This document shows positions 1-8,739 of a DNA stretch of 24,397 bases, one piece after another. The notes beneath the pieces were generated by a model. The model was not told the origin of the DNA, did not search any database, and saw only the letters and a list, made by a program, of their open reading frames with translations. The position numbers and the translations under genes are program-made. The DNA is from Symbiobacteriaceae bacterium. Its GTDB lineage: Bacteria > Bacillota > JAAYKD01 > WRDA01. The stretch is taken from the NCBI GenBank assembly GCA_009779515.1, contig WREE01000005.1:1-24397 (forward strand). The letters are read 5' to 3'. The stretch's first letter is position 1. Each line of letters starts with the position of its first letter.

Positions 1-2082
1 AATCGCTCCCAGGAGATAGCCATAAAGAGAACGTTCTACCGAAATAAGGATCGGTGTGCGGATGTGGGCGAAGGAGTTGACCACGGAGATGAGGCCGGTC
101 ATGGCTGCCATCCCAGCTGGTAAAACCAAAAAGCGTAGGCGGGGATGCTGCTGCAGCCAGGGAAGCAGCATCAAAGCCGGATAACCAATGAGAAACTCTT
201 TGTTACGGGGGCGAGCAACCAGCAGCTGCTCTAAAAAGCTGCGCAAAGCTAACTCCACCTGACTGATGGCTACCCCGGCTTCATGTCCGGAACGCCCCAG
301 ATAGTACCACACAGCCACCGCTCCCCCACCCATAACTAAGAGCAAACCCATGTTTAAAGGGGTAGCCCAGAGAAGAGTTAGCTCCTGCCACATTTGGCGC
401 CATGTGCGTCTCGGCTCTGCTCCCGACCAAACCTGCTTTTCCGGTAAGCTTAAGCCAAAGCGGAAGAAAAACCAGAGGGCAAAAAGAATAATGGGCAGTG
501 TATAGCTAACTTTAACCCCCCGGAAGCTGTCCAGTTCCAAAAGGAAAAGGTTGTCGCTTTGCAGCATCCCCAGGACTAACCCTCCTGCTAGGGTAACCCC
601 CAACCCGGTGAGAGCTAGAAGCAGACCTGACAGCCAGGTGCTTCTTAAACTGCTGCTCTGGCCAGCCAAGCTGCGCAGCAGCAAAACTGCCACCATCCCT
701 GCCAGAGTAGGGTAAACGACATGAGCAACCAACCCCAGCAAGTGGCGCATGGTCACCCAACCTGCGCTATAACCCCACCACAGTCCGCTCCGAGCCAGGT
801 ATCCTACCCCGACACAGCCTAGTACAGCCACACCAGTAAGCAGCAAAGGCCAGAGATAGCGCTGCCAGGAGTAGCATAAAATAGCCAACCAAGCTAAGGC
901 TAACCCCAAACTGGCTGTCAGCAACAGCATTTGGTTGACCAGATGAAAAGGTTCCAGGGCAACCGGTTTGCCTACGTTATACCCTGCTCCTTGCACCTGG
1001 GTTACCGAAGCAGTAATGATCTCGCAATTTTGTGCCATAATTTGTCGCGGATCTTTGTTAGTCCCACTGAAGAGACGGATATAAATACCCCGGATATTGC
1101 GGTCTACCACTGCTCGAAACCAACGATCGATGATGCCGCTAGGATCTAGCCAGTTTTCTTTATCCAACTCTGCCCGCTGGATGGCATAGACCCGAATGGC
1201 GTTGAAGTCACGCCGCTGCAAAAGATCCACATCGCCAGCGAAACGAAAGTTATTTAACTGGTTAATATTTTCAATTAACCCATAGGTGAGATCGTACTTG
1301 GCAAAATAGCTATAAAAGAGTTCGCTGCTATCAACCCCGGGAACTCCGGTAGCAACACCGGGGGAGATAGGAAGGACACCATTTAAGTAGCTTCCTGTAG
1401 GTAAGATTAAGGAGACTTTGCCGGAGGCGAGAATTGGCTCCAGGGTGGCGGCCAAATGCTCCTCCCTCTGTCCAGGCAAAGCTGCGGTGCGTAGTACCAG
1501 ATCAAAACCGAGAGCCAAAGCTTCGTCGATCTCCGCCATGTCATACCACAAACCAGCTCGCCGGTAATCCGGCCAGTAGATCGAGGGAACTTCGATCAGC
1601 AGCCCAGTTGCGGTATGAAAGAAGCGCCATTGCAGCAGTTCGCTCCGGTCTGCCAGCAGTTCTTCCACCTTGTCGGCGTTAGTTCCCTGGGGGATAAATA
1701 AATACCAGCAAGCTACCCCCGCTTCCGCAAAACTAGTATCCAGATCGCTCCAGGCACCGGCGCGAAGATGCTGGCGAAAGGTCTGTCCGTCATAACTGGC
1801 TGCCTCCCCGCGTTCTTCCATACGGGAAAAGGAGACCGGGTAGATAGCTAAGGCGTTGGCTCCCGCTGCCGCATACTGTTCCAAGGCTTGGTGGTAGTCA
1901 CTGTCCTGAGCCAGAGGCAGCCGTCGCACCATCTGCCACAACTCTTCACTGTCTAAGATATATTGCACCCTGCGTGAACGGCTTTCTAAGATAACCCTTT
2001 GGTTGGTCGTGTACAAAACCGGTAGCAGAGAAAGTATAGTCGCTAAAATTAAGTATAGTTGCCATTTAGGTAACAATTTCAT
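1..2082 (-). CDS. DUF5693 family polytopic membrane protein, copy A (3' end cut by window edge)
   Basis: This frame is open without a stop from the ATG at 2082 to the window edge, giving 694 codons. GGAGG (2089-2093) lies 6 nt before the ATG. An N-terminal signal-anchor helix (LILATILSLLPVLY) is followed by a soluble region of roughly 350 residues, then a series of hydrophobic helices. Near the visible end are the motifs RPRNKEFLIGYPALMLLPW and RTPILISVERSLYGY, which closely match the upstream gene (RPRFKEF, HPALMLLGW, HTPMLLSLRRSLWG). By that alignment only about 25 residues are missing. The start overlaps the upstream paralogue by 17 bp, so translation is probably coupled. DUF5693 genes in Firmicutes often precede csaB, a cell-surface pyruvyl transferase; that gene would lie outside this window. 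The molecular function is unknown and an envelope role is inferred from context. Confidence 0.85.
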   Translation of the reverse strand, partial: MKLLPKWQLYLILATILSLLPVLYTTNQRVILESRSRRVQYILDSEELWQMVRRLPLAQDSDYHQALEQYAAAGANALAIYPVSFSRMEERGEAASYDGQTFRQHLRAGAWSDLDTSFAEAGVACWYLFIPQGTNADKVEELLADRSELLQWRFFHTATGLLIEVPSIYWPDYRRAGLWYDMAEIDEALALGFDLVLRTAALPGQREEHLAATLEPILASGKVSLILPTGSYLNGVLPISPGVATGVPGVDSSELFYSYFAKYDLTYGLIENINQLNNFRFAGDVDLLQRRDFNAIRVYAIQRAELDKENWLDPSGIIDRWFRAVVDRNIRGIYIRLFSGTNKDPRQIMAQNCEIITASVTQVQGAGYNVGKPVALEPFHLVNQMLLLTASLGLALAWLAILCYSWQRYLWPLLLTGVAVLGCVGVGYLARSGLWWGYSAGWVTMRHLLGLVAHVVYPTLAGMVAVLLLRSLAGQSSSLRSTWLSGLLLALTGLGVTLAGGLVLGMLQSDNLFLLELDSFRGVKVSYTLPIILFALWFFFRFGLSLPEKQVWSGAEPRRTWRQMWQELTLLWATPLNMGLLLVMGGGAVAVWYYLGRSGHEAGVAISQVELALRSFLEQLLVARPRNKEFLIGYPALMLLPWLQQHPRLRFLVLPAGMAAMTGLISVVNSFAHIRTPILISVERSLYGYLLGAI

Positions 2083-3823
2083 AATGAACCTCCGAAGGTG
2101 GTGACTGTTTTAATCTGGCAAGCAGTAACAGGGCGATGATGCCGAGGATTTCCCCTAAAGCTATCCCCCACAAGGAACGACGCAGGGAGAGGAGCATCGG
2201 GGTATGCAAGTGCATAAAGCTGTTAAAAAGGGAAGCTTGGGCTATGGCGGCTACTGCCAACAGAGCATGACCAATTTCCCGCTGAGTTTTGGCAGTAGAC
2301 CATCCTAAAAGCATCAATGCCGGATGACCCAGGAAAAACTCCTTGAAGCGGGGACGCACCCCCAGCATTTGCTCCAGATTTACCCGCAGCAGCCGCTCTA
2401 TCCCAGAAATAGAAGCGGCTTCATTGCCGCTACGCCATATAGTCAGCGTGCCTATAATTAAGGCGGCAGCCATAACCCCTCCCAGACGCTGGAGGGAAAG
2501 CTGCTTCAGGGAGTGGAAGCGCCATCCTTCTTGATAAGCCAACCAGAGAGCCTGAGCCAAAATTAACAGCGGGGGGACTATAAGAGCAATCTTCACCCCT
2601 CGAAAGGGGGTCCAGGCAGTGCGATACACGGCTTCGCTAAGCATGGCATTGATTAGGATCCCTCCAACCAAGGTGTAGGAGCTGCTCTGGAGCAAGGCTC
2701 GCACTCCCGGCTCCCACCAGGGAGTTGCTTTATACTCCCCTTGGGCCCAACTCTCTTGAACTTGCATCAACCCCAATACCGGAAAGACGCAAGCTGCCAG
2801 CAGAGCAAAGATATCTCTAAGGAGAGTAACCTCCAGCAGTTGCCACCAAAAAGATGCCATTAACCCTAAGCCAGAAGCTGTTACCAGCAATAGACAAGTT
2901 AAAGTGAAGCGCGATGCGCCTCCCCAGAGGGAGACCAGCAACACCAACCCTCCCAAAACCCCCAGTTGCAAGTATAATTCACTGGATTTGCTTAAGGTTA
3001 AAGCGGGAAAAGGTCGAGCGCCACCCAGTTGCAGGCCGGAAGCAAGAAGCTCCAGGCGCAGTGTGGTAATCCAGGACAAGACAACCTGCCCCGCCTCACG
3101 GTTACTGCCTAACTCTGTGAGCTGAGCTAAACTGCTCCCTGGAGCGGGAATACCCTCCGGATAAGGGTCGGTCAGACCCATATTTTTAAAGGGCTTGAGG
3201 TACAAAAAACGGATGGAACGTTCCCGGGCAGAACGCGCCATATCCTCCAAATCTTCGTAAGGATAGCCTGGGTGGATACGAATCATTTGGTAGCGAGCAG
3301 CTTCCATTATTTTGTCCAACCCCTGCTGTGTCCCCAGCATCTCCACCCAGCCAGGAGTGAGCCCTATATAAGCCAAGGCGCTGGCGATATCGTCTACTTG
3401 CTCCGGCCATCCCAGGACTTCGTAGCCGGCAAAAAAGACCATATTTAACCCCGGAAGGGTGATCCCTTCCAGGAGGACCTGTATAACCCCCATTGCCAAA
3501 TAATCGGCTCTGTTGCTAAGTTGCAAAGCTGAAGAAATCTCACTAAGCTCCATATATGATCGTATATCTGCGGGAAGATTGCGCCCTTGGTCGTCTAAAA
3601 AGACTAAAGCGGTAAGTCCTGCCTGATGAAACTCCTGGAGGAGCTTGAGGGGTTCCTCTCCGGTCAAAGCAGCCAGGCGGCATAAGTCACCGTACTCCAA
3701 CCCTATCTCGACTCCGGACATCTCCCCTTCGTAAGGGAGCCGATAGGCCATAATTTGTAACGCCGAGCATAAAGCGGCAACGATAATAATATAGGCAATA
3801 ACTCTTAGTTGTATTCTTTGCAT
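2066..3823 (-). CDS. DUF5693 family polytopic membrane protein, copy B
   Basis: A 585-residue membrane protein that starts at the ATG at 3823. AGGT lies just upstream and the preceding gene stops 4 nt before. Two earlier in-frame Met codons (3868, 3850) have no ribosome binding site and lie inside the upstream gene. It has an N-terminal anchor helix (VIAYIIIVAALCSALQIMAY), an extracytoplasmic-looking region to about residue 275, then many transmembrane helices and a short polar tail. The C-terminal motifs RPRFKEFFLGHPALMLLGW and FMHLHTPMLLSLRRSLWG are shared with the downstream gene, so the two are tandem paralogues. Overall they have diverged strongly and this copy is about 100 residues shorter. 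Function is unknown; membership of the secA-prfB operon and family context point to the cell envelope. Confidence 0.82.
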   Translation of the reverse strand: MQRIQLRVIAYIIIVAALCSALQIMAYRLPYEGEMSGVEIGLEYGDLCRLAALTGEEPLKLLQEFHQAGLTALVFLDDQGRNLPADIRSYMELSEISSALQLSNRADYLAMGVIQVLLEGITLPGLNMVFFAGYEVLGWPEQVDDIASALAYIGLTPGWVEMLGTQQGLDKIMEAARYQMIRIHPGYPYEDLEDMARSARERSIRFLYLKPFKNMGLTDPYPEGIPAPGSSLAQLTELGSNREAGQVVLSWITTLRLELLASGLQLGGARPFPALTLSKSSELYLQLGVLGGLVLLVSLWGGASRFTLTCLLLVTASGLGLMASFWWQLLEVTLLRDIFALLAACVFPVLGLMQVQESWAQGEYKATPWWEPGVRALLQSSSYTLVGGILINAMLSEAVYRTAWTPFRGVKIALIVPPLLILAQALWLAYQEGWRFHSLKQLSLQRLGGVMAAALIIGTLTIWRSGNEAASISGIERLLRVNLEQMLGVRPRFKEFFLGHPALMLLGWSTAKTQREIGHALLAVAAIAQASLFNSFMHLHTPMLLSLRRSLWGIALGEILGIIALLLLARLKQSPPSEVHYEIVT

Positions 3824-3827
3824 TCTT

Positions 3828-4466
3828 TTACCTATAACGAATAGTGCCATATAAGAGGAAGACCGCATCGGTAACGGCTAGGACGCCACGCCCGTCATCT
3901 CGGGGAACCAACAGGAGGTGGTTAGAGGCTACCTCAGCTCCATGAGCCAAATCCCTTCCGGCAGTTAAGTCGGCAACCCCCCCGATCTCCCCAGCCAAGA
4001 TTTGCATAAATCCGGCACGTAAAATAATTTCACTGCCAGCTGAAGCATAGACAGCTTCCCCAGCAGCTAAAGAGACCACTTCCCAGACCGGTTGCTCTCC
4101 TGGAACAGCTGCCGGAGTACTGGAGACTAACTTGCTCTCCAGAGCCGAAACTCTTTCCGCTAGGCTTGCTAAAGCTTGAAAAATGGTTGAACCTTCATGG
4201 AGGGTGGGGGTGGTGGGGTCGGGTGGGGAGAAGGTCAAAGCACCACTTTGTAACTGTTGCTCTATTCTGCTGAGCCGCTCCTCCAAGTTCTGCCAGTTAC
4301 TCCGCTCCAACTCCAACTGTTGCCGGAGATAACTTTCGGTGATAAGGGGATCTGACGCCGATCCCGGGGAGGAAGCCCCCCAGAGGTTGACGGTAGTTCC
4401 TCCCACCAGGAGTATCACCAACAATATTATCAGCCGGTAGGTATGATCTCTATACCATCGTCGCAC
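3828..4466 (-). CDS. Membrane-anchored coiled-coil protein of unknown function
   Basis: About 212 residues. A short basic N-terminus (RRWYRDHTYR) is followed by one transmembrane helix (LIILLVILLVGGTTVNLWG). Next comes a heptad-rich segment (YLRQQLELERSNWQNLEERL, about residues 46-73) that should form a coiled coil, a Ser/Thr/Pro linker, and a C-terminal globular domain of about 90 residues with the motif LLVPRDDGRG near the end. There are two candidate GTG starts. The one at 4466 has AGAGGTGG 5 nt upstream; the one at 4475 has no room for a ribosome binding site because AGAGG abuts it. I chose 4466. The gene sits 11 nt after prfB and 4 nt before DUF5693 copy B. The function is not recognised; topology suggests the C-terminal domain lies outside the cytoplasm. 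Confidence 0.75.
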   Translation of the reverse strand: MRRWYRDHTYRLIILLVILLVGGTTVNLWGASSPGSASDPLITESYLRQQLELERSNWQNLEERLSRIEQQLQSGALTFSPPDPTTPTLHEGSTIFQALASLAERVSALESKLVSSTPAAVPGEQPVWEVVSLAAGEAVYASAGSEIILRAGFMQILAGEIGGVADLTAGRDLAHGAEVASNHLLLVPRDDGRGVLAVTDAVFLLYGTIRYR

Positions 4467-4477
4467 TTTGCCCACCT

Positions 4478-5612
4478 CTAATTTTTATTTGGCATTTCCC
4501 AGTTGCCAGCTAGGAGAGTTTTCAAGTACCCCTCCATGAAGAGGTCTAAGCGTCCGTCTAGAACTGCCTGGGTATTTCCACTCTCCACACCAGTCCGATG
4601 ATCCTTCACTAAGCTGTAGGGTTGTAACACATAAGAGCGAATTTGGTTGCCCCAGGCGATCTCCCCTTTTTCGCCCCTAAGAGCCGATGCTGCTAAATCT
4701 TTAGCCTGGCGTTCCCGCTCGTAGAGGCGGGCTTTGAGAATAGCCAGAGCAGTTTGGCGGTTGGCATGTTGGGAGCGTTCATTTTGGCAGGTGACCACAA
4801 TACCGGTAGGGAGATGGGTCAGGCGTACTGCCGATTCCACTTTGTTGACATTTTGTCCTCCGGCGCCACCAGCACGATAAGTGTCGATTCTCAGCTCTTC
4901 AGGCTGAATATGGATTTCCAGGGAATCGTCCAACTCCGGCAGCACTTCTACGGCAGTAAAGGAGGTGTGGCGGCGGGCATTGGCATCGAAAGGAGAAATG
5001 CGCACCAGGCGATGCACCCCATGCTCCGATTTCAGGTATCCGTAGGCATTTTCACCACGGACAAAGAAGGTGGCATCTTTGATGCCAGCCTCGTCTCCTC
5101 CCTGATAATCGACCATCTCGATATTATAACCTTTAGCTTCACTCCAGCGCAAAAGCATACGGAGGAGCATCTCCGCCCAGTCTTGCGACTCCACGCCACC
5201 AGCTCCCGGATGGATAGAAATTATGGCATTGCCTTTGTCGTAATCGCCACGGAGTAAAGTCTCCAACTCTAACTTGTCTAACGCTTCCAGGAGGAGTTGG
5301 CTGCTAGCCAGGAGTTCGTGGATCATTTCCCTGCTACTTGCTTCGTCTTCCTCCTGGAAGAGGAGCAGAAGCTCAGTGAGATGCTGTTCTTCCCGCTGTA
5401 GCTCCTGCCAAATAACCAAAGAGCCTCTAAGATGGTTAGCTTCACTAAGCACTACCTGGGCTTGGTTGTTATCGTCCCAGAAGGATGGTGTAGCCATCTG
5501 ATTTTCTAATATGACTAAACGGGCGCTCCCTGTTTCCAGGTCAAAGAGACCTCCAAAGATAAGCCAGCCTGTCGCTAACGGTATGCAGTATACGTTTGGC
5601 ATCTTCCAGCAT
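4478..5612 (-). CDS. prfB: Peptide chain release factor 2 (RF2), with programmed +1 frameshift
   Basis: RF2 releases nascent peptides at UGA and UAA codons. The full protein needs two frames joined: 5612-5544 (23 codons, from an ATG with AAGGTG 9 nt upstream), then 5542-4478 after skipping one base, about 377 residues in all. The in-frame stop is TGA at 5543-5541, in the context GGAGG-TCT-CTT-TGA-C, the classical RF2 autoregulatory frameshift site. In the downstream frame the peptidyl-hydrolysis motif GGAGGQNVNKVESAVRLTH and the stop-codon recognition motif SPF (in VRISPFDANARRHTSF) are intact, which identifies RF2 rather than RF1. A continuous ORF beginning MPNVYCIPL at 5602 is the wrong frame for the N-terminus and should not be used. 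The gene is 43 nt downstream of secA. When RF2 is scarce, pausing at UGA favours the shift and raises RF2 synthesis. Confidence 0.96.
5540..5554 (-). promoter_or_regulatory. prfB programmed +1 ribosomal frameshift site
   Basis: Read on the minus strand the element is GGAGG TCT CTT TGA C. An internal Shine-Dalgarno-like GGAGG ends 3 nt before the CTT slippery codon, which is followed by the poor terminator TGAC. This spacing matches the classic bacterial prfB arrangement. The zero frame encodes 23 residues and stops here; a +1 shift gives CTT GAC CTG and enters the RF2 frame. Confidence 0.95.
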
Positions 5613-5655
5613 TAAATTCAACACCTTAGTATCAAATTAAAAAATAAGATCGTTA

Positions 5656-8403
5656 TCACTTCTGTCGGGTATTGGCGCGACGCTGGGCTCGGTTCCCTTG
5701 ACCATCTGCTGACGGCGGATTAGCTCCCCGTCGAGGGGTAGGCGTGTTCCGGGTGCCGGGATTGTTACGCACCGTCTGCTGTTTAGAACCAGCGTTGGGA
5801 GCGGAAGGTCTCGCCACCTGCTCCCGTTGGATCGGCTGCTCCACCCTTATTTGCACGCGAAAGATCATCCGGGCGATCTCTTCCTTAATTTCGGCAATCA
5901 TCACCTCGAACATTTCAAAGGCTTCCATCTTATACTCTACTAAAGGGTCTTTTTGGGCATAGGCGCGTAACCCAATGCCATCTCGTAGCTCCTGCATATC
6001 ATCGATATGCTGCATCCATTTGGTATCCACGACCCTCAGAGTCACCATACGCTCCAGCTCCCGCATCACCTGGGCACCAAAGATATGTTCCCGCTGGTTG
6101 TAGGCGTTATCTGCCAGGTGACGGTAGAACTCCCTTATCTCCTGGCGATTGGTTAGAGCCAGGAGTGCCGGCATATCGATATCTCCCGGCGTGGGGATAA
6201 CCTCTGCCAAGTGCCGGTATAGCCCCGCTCCGTCCCACTCTTCGGCATGAACTCGTTCATCACAGTAGACCCCTAAAGCGTTTTCGATGGTGCCGTAGAT
6301 CATTTCCTCCAGAACAGTGTGGCGCAGGTCTTCCCCTTCCAGAACTTGGCGACGTTGAGAGTAGATAATCGTCCGCTGTTGGTTAATGACATCGTCGTAA
6401 TCTAAAACTCGCTTACGGGTATCGAAGTTGCGTCCCTCCACCCGGCGTTGAGCATTTTCGATAGCCGCAGTAAGCATGTTGTGTTCAATAGGGGTATCGT
6501 CTTCCATACCTATTCTGTCCATGAAGTCCCCTACTCGGTCTGAGCCGAAGAGACGCATTAAGTCGTCCTGCAAAGAGATAAAAAATTGCGAAGAACCGGG
6601 GTCTCCCTGACGACCGGCACGACCTCGCAGCTGGTTGTCAATCCGCCGGGACTCGTGGCGTTCCGTACCGATGATATGCAAGCCTCCCAGCTCTCGCACT
6701 TTCACGGCATCTTCTTCCGACTCCACCGCGAACTGGCGGTACATATCCTGGTATTGGGTGCGGGCTTGCAACACCCGTGCATTGGTGGTAGGAAGCAAAC
6801 TGGTTGCTACGTAAATCTCTTCGTCGGAAAAGCCGATTCGTCTCAGCTCACCTCGGGATCGGTAGTCCGGGTTACCTCCCAGAATAATGTCGGTGCCGCG
6901 CCCTGCCATGTTGGTGGCGATGGTGACCATTTGCGAGCGCCCTGCCTGAGCCACAATCTCTGCCTCTTGGTCGTGATACTTGGCGTTTAAGACTTGGTGG
7001 CGCACTCCTTCCCGGCGTAGCATGGAGGATAAGTGTTCCGATTTTTCCACGGAGATAGTACCCACCAACAGGGGTTGCCCTTTGGCGTTACGCTCTTTAA
7101 TTTCTTCCACCACGGCGTTAAATTTAATCGGTTCGTTTTTGTAAACCAGGTCGCTGAGGTCTTCGCGGATCATGGGGCGGTTGGTAGGCACCACCAGAAC
7201 ATCCATATTATAGATGGCACGAAACTCTCCCTCTTCTGTGAGAGCTGTGCCGGTCATCCCTGAGAGCTTTTTATACATTCTAAAGTAATTCTGTAAGGTG
7301 ATAGTTGCCAGGGTGCGGCTCTCTTTCGCTACGGTAACCCCTTCCTTAGCCTCAATAGCCTGGTGCAGCCCGTCGCTGTAGCGACGTCCAAACATGAGTC
7401 GCCCGGTGAACTCATCGACGATGATAACTTCGTTTTCGCGCACCACATAATCCACATCTTTTTTCATCAGCGACTTGGCTTTAAGAGCAATAACCAGATG
7501 ATGATACAGGCTGTTGTTTTCAGGTGCCATAAGGTTCTCCACCCCTAGGATGCGTTCGACTTTTCGTACGCAGGCTTCGGTGGGTGACACGCTCCGCGCT
7601 TTTTCATCTAAGGTGTAGTCCAGTTCGGAGCCGGTCTCCTCGTTCTCTTCATCGATGACACCCTGTCTAAGTCCGTTGGCAATTTGAGCAAAACGGCTAT
7701 ACATATCGGTAGCTGCTTCTCCCTCGCCACTGATAATCAGAGGGGTCCGGGCCTCATCAATGAGGATGCTATCAACTTCATCGATTATAGCGTAGTTTAA
7801 CTCCCGCTGAACCATATTCTCTTTGTAGACGACCATATTGTCCCGCAAGTAGTCAAAACCAAACTCGTTGTTGGTTCCATAAGTGATATCGTTGTTGTAC
7901 GCTGCCCGGCGTTGCTCATAGTTGAGGTCGTGGATAATAATACCTACCGAAAGACCTAGAAAGCGGTAAATTTGCCCCATCCGTTCTCCACCGGCTCTTG
8001 CCAGGTAGTCATTGACGGTGACGACATGCACCCCTTTGCCTGTGAGAGCGTTAAGATAAGCTGGTGCGGTAGCCGCGTTGGTTTTGCCTTCTCCCGTGCG
8101 CATTTCCGCAATACCCCCCTGGTGGAGTTTGATCCCCCCCAGCAGCTGGACATCGAAAAGGCGTTGCCCAATGACACGCCATCCTGCTTCTCGCACCACG
8201 GCAAAGGCTTCGGGGAGAAGTTTGTCAAGAGACTCCCCGGCATAAACGCGACCACGTAAAAGTTCGGTTTGACGCCGTAAGGCTTCATCACTATACCCCT
8301 GCATCTTAGTTTCCAGGCTGTTAATTTGCTGTACTGTCTCCATCAATCGCTTGATTTCTTTTTCGTTGGGATCCCCGAAGATCCTCTTTAGTATGCCCAT
8401 CAT
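5656..8403 (-). CDS. secA: Protein translocase ATPase SecA
   Basis: SecA is the ATPase motor that drives preproteins through SecYEG. From the ATG at 8403 (GGAGGGTG 9 nt upstream) the protein is 915 residues; a TTG at 8430 would add nine residues but has no ribosome binding site. Visible parts are the start MGILKRIFGDPNEKEIKRL, Walker A MRTGEGKT (residues 101-108), GTNNEFGFDYLRDNM, the DEAD-like motif IIDEVDSILIDEARTP (about 206-221), EFTGRLMFGRRYSDGLHQA, the NBD2 motifs TIATNMAGRGTDI and QLRGRAGRQGD, and helical scaffold/wing regions. The tail is a basic, Pro/Asn/Arg-rich linker that lacks the usual CxCxSGxxxxCH zinc-binding end. The segment after Walker A is unusual (GKTNAATAP, YLARAGGERMG). 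It heads the operon with prfB. Confidence 0.97.
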   Translation of the reverse strand: MMGILKRIFGDPNEKEIKRLMETVQQINSLETKMQGYSDEALRRQTELLRGRVYAGESLDKLLPEAFAVVREAGWRVIGQRLFDVQLLGGIKLHQGGIAEMRTGEGKTNAATAPAYLNALTGKGVHVVTVNDYLARAGGERMGQIYRFLGLSVGIIIHDLNYEQRRAAYNNDITYGTNNEFGFDYLRDNMVVYKENMVQRELNYAIIDEVDSILIDEARTPLIISGEGEAATDMYSRFAQIANGLRQGVIDEENEETGSELDYTLDEKARSVSPTEACVRKVERILGVENLMAPENNSLYHHLVIALKAKSLMKKDVDYVVRENEVIIVDEFTGRLMFGRRYSDGLHQAIEAKEGVTVAKESRTLATITLQNYFRMYKKLSGMTGTALTEEGEFRAIYNMDVLVVPTNRPMIREDLSDLVYKNEPIKFNAVVEEIKERNAKGQPLLVGTISVEKSEHLSSMLRREGVRHQVLNAKYHDQEAEIVAQAGRSQMVTIATNMAGRGTDIILGGNPDYRSRGELRRIGFSDEEIYVATSLLPTTNARVLQARTQYQDMYRQFAVESEEDAVKVRELGGLHIIGTERHESRRIDNQLRGRAGRQGDPGSSQFFISLQDDLMRLFGSDRVGDFMDRIGMEDDTPIEHNMLTAAIENAQRRVEGRNFDTRKRVLDYDDVINQQRTIIYSQRRQVLEGEDLRHTVLEEMIYGTIENALGVYCDERVHAEEWDGAGLYRHLAEVIPTPGDIDMPALLALTNRQEIREFYRHLADNAYNQREHIFGAQVMRELERMVTLRVVDTKWMQHIDDMQELRDGIGLRAYAQKDPLVEYKMEAFEMFEVMIAEIKEEIARMIFRVQIRVEQPIQREQVARPSAPNAGSKQQTVRNNPGTRNTPTPRRGANPPSADGQGNRAQRRANTRQK

Positions 8404-8739
8404 AGGTAATGGCACCCTCCGCTTATTCAAATGGATTATCGTTGGTGAAGTAAAAATATCTCTATTTCTTTGCTCGATTCACTTCTATTTTTAAGGCTTA
8501 AAATCCTGCAAAGAGACGACGCCTATGGCTAAAGCCGGGAGCTTCTCCTTCCGGAGACCTTAACCATTTCTCCGCCGGGGAGAGTTTTCCTGCCCCGGTG
8601 GCGCTGGTCTTACCCTCAAGGGGTAAAGGGTTATTTACCTTAAAACCCCTCCCATGCTCGGTAGCACAGAAGGGGTTTTTCCAGGTGGAGCTTGACCTCT
8701 AGGGGTAGACCAGGGAGGCAAGCCAAGTGACCTTAGCGG
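8404..8739. other. Intergenic region upstream of secA, dense in short hairpins
   Basis: 336 bp with no credible gene. It holds at least five short inverted repeats in a row: GGCT-AA-AGCC (8527-8536); TCTCC-TTCC-GGAGA (8544-8557); a 9-bp GC-rich stem at 8572-8580/8593-8601 with one G.T pair; TTACCC-N5-GGGTAA (8610-8626); and the terminator-like hairpin listed separately. I could not match the whole to a riboswitch class I know, and I see no clear sigma-A promoter for secA. The region should form part of the secA leader if transcription starts upstream of it. Confidence 0.5.
8642..8680 (-). terminator. Probable (possibly bidirectional) intrinsic terminator after the Ig-like surface-protein gene
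   Basis: AAAACCCCT (8642-8650) pairs perfectly with AGGGGTTTT (8671-8679), with an inner stem TGCT-CGGT-AGCA. On the minus strand it lies about 60 nt after the stop codon of the surface-protein gene and ends in TTTTA. On the plus strand it ends in TTTTT. The T-runs are short and partly within the stem. Confidence 0.55.

Noticed and set aside
4754..5257. 167-codon plus-strand ORF
   Set aside because: Antisense shadow of prfB with no ribosome binding site or family resemblance; the opposite strand carries conserved RF2 motifs.
6586..6990. 134-codon plus-strand ORF
   Set aside because: Antisense to secA NBD2 motifs; no independent evidence of coding.
8478..8511. AGGATTT and AGTGAAT on the minus strand upstream of secA, resembling a sigma-H promoter
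   Set aside because: The distance from AGGA to GAAT is 27 nt, against 21 nt in the good sigma-H match at 16130-16156; the spacer is about six bases too long.
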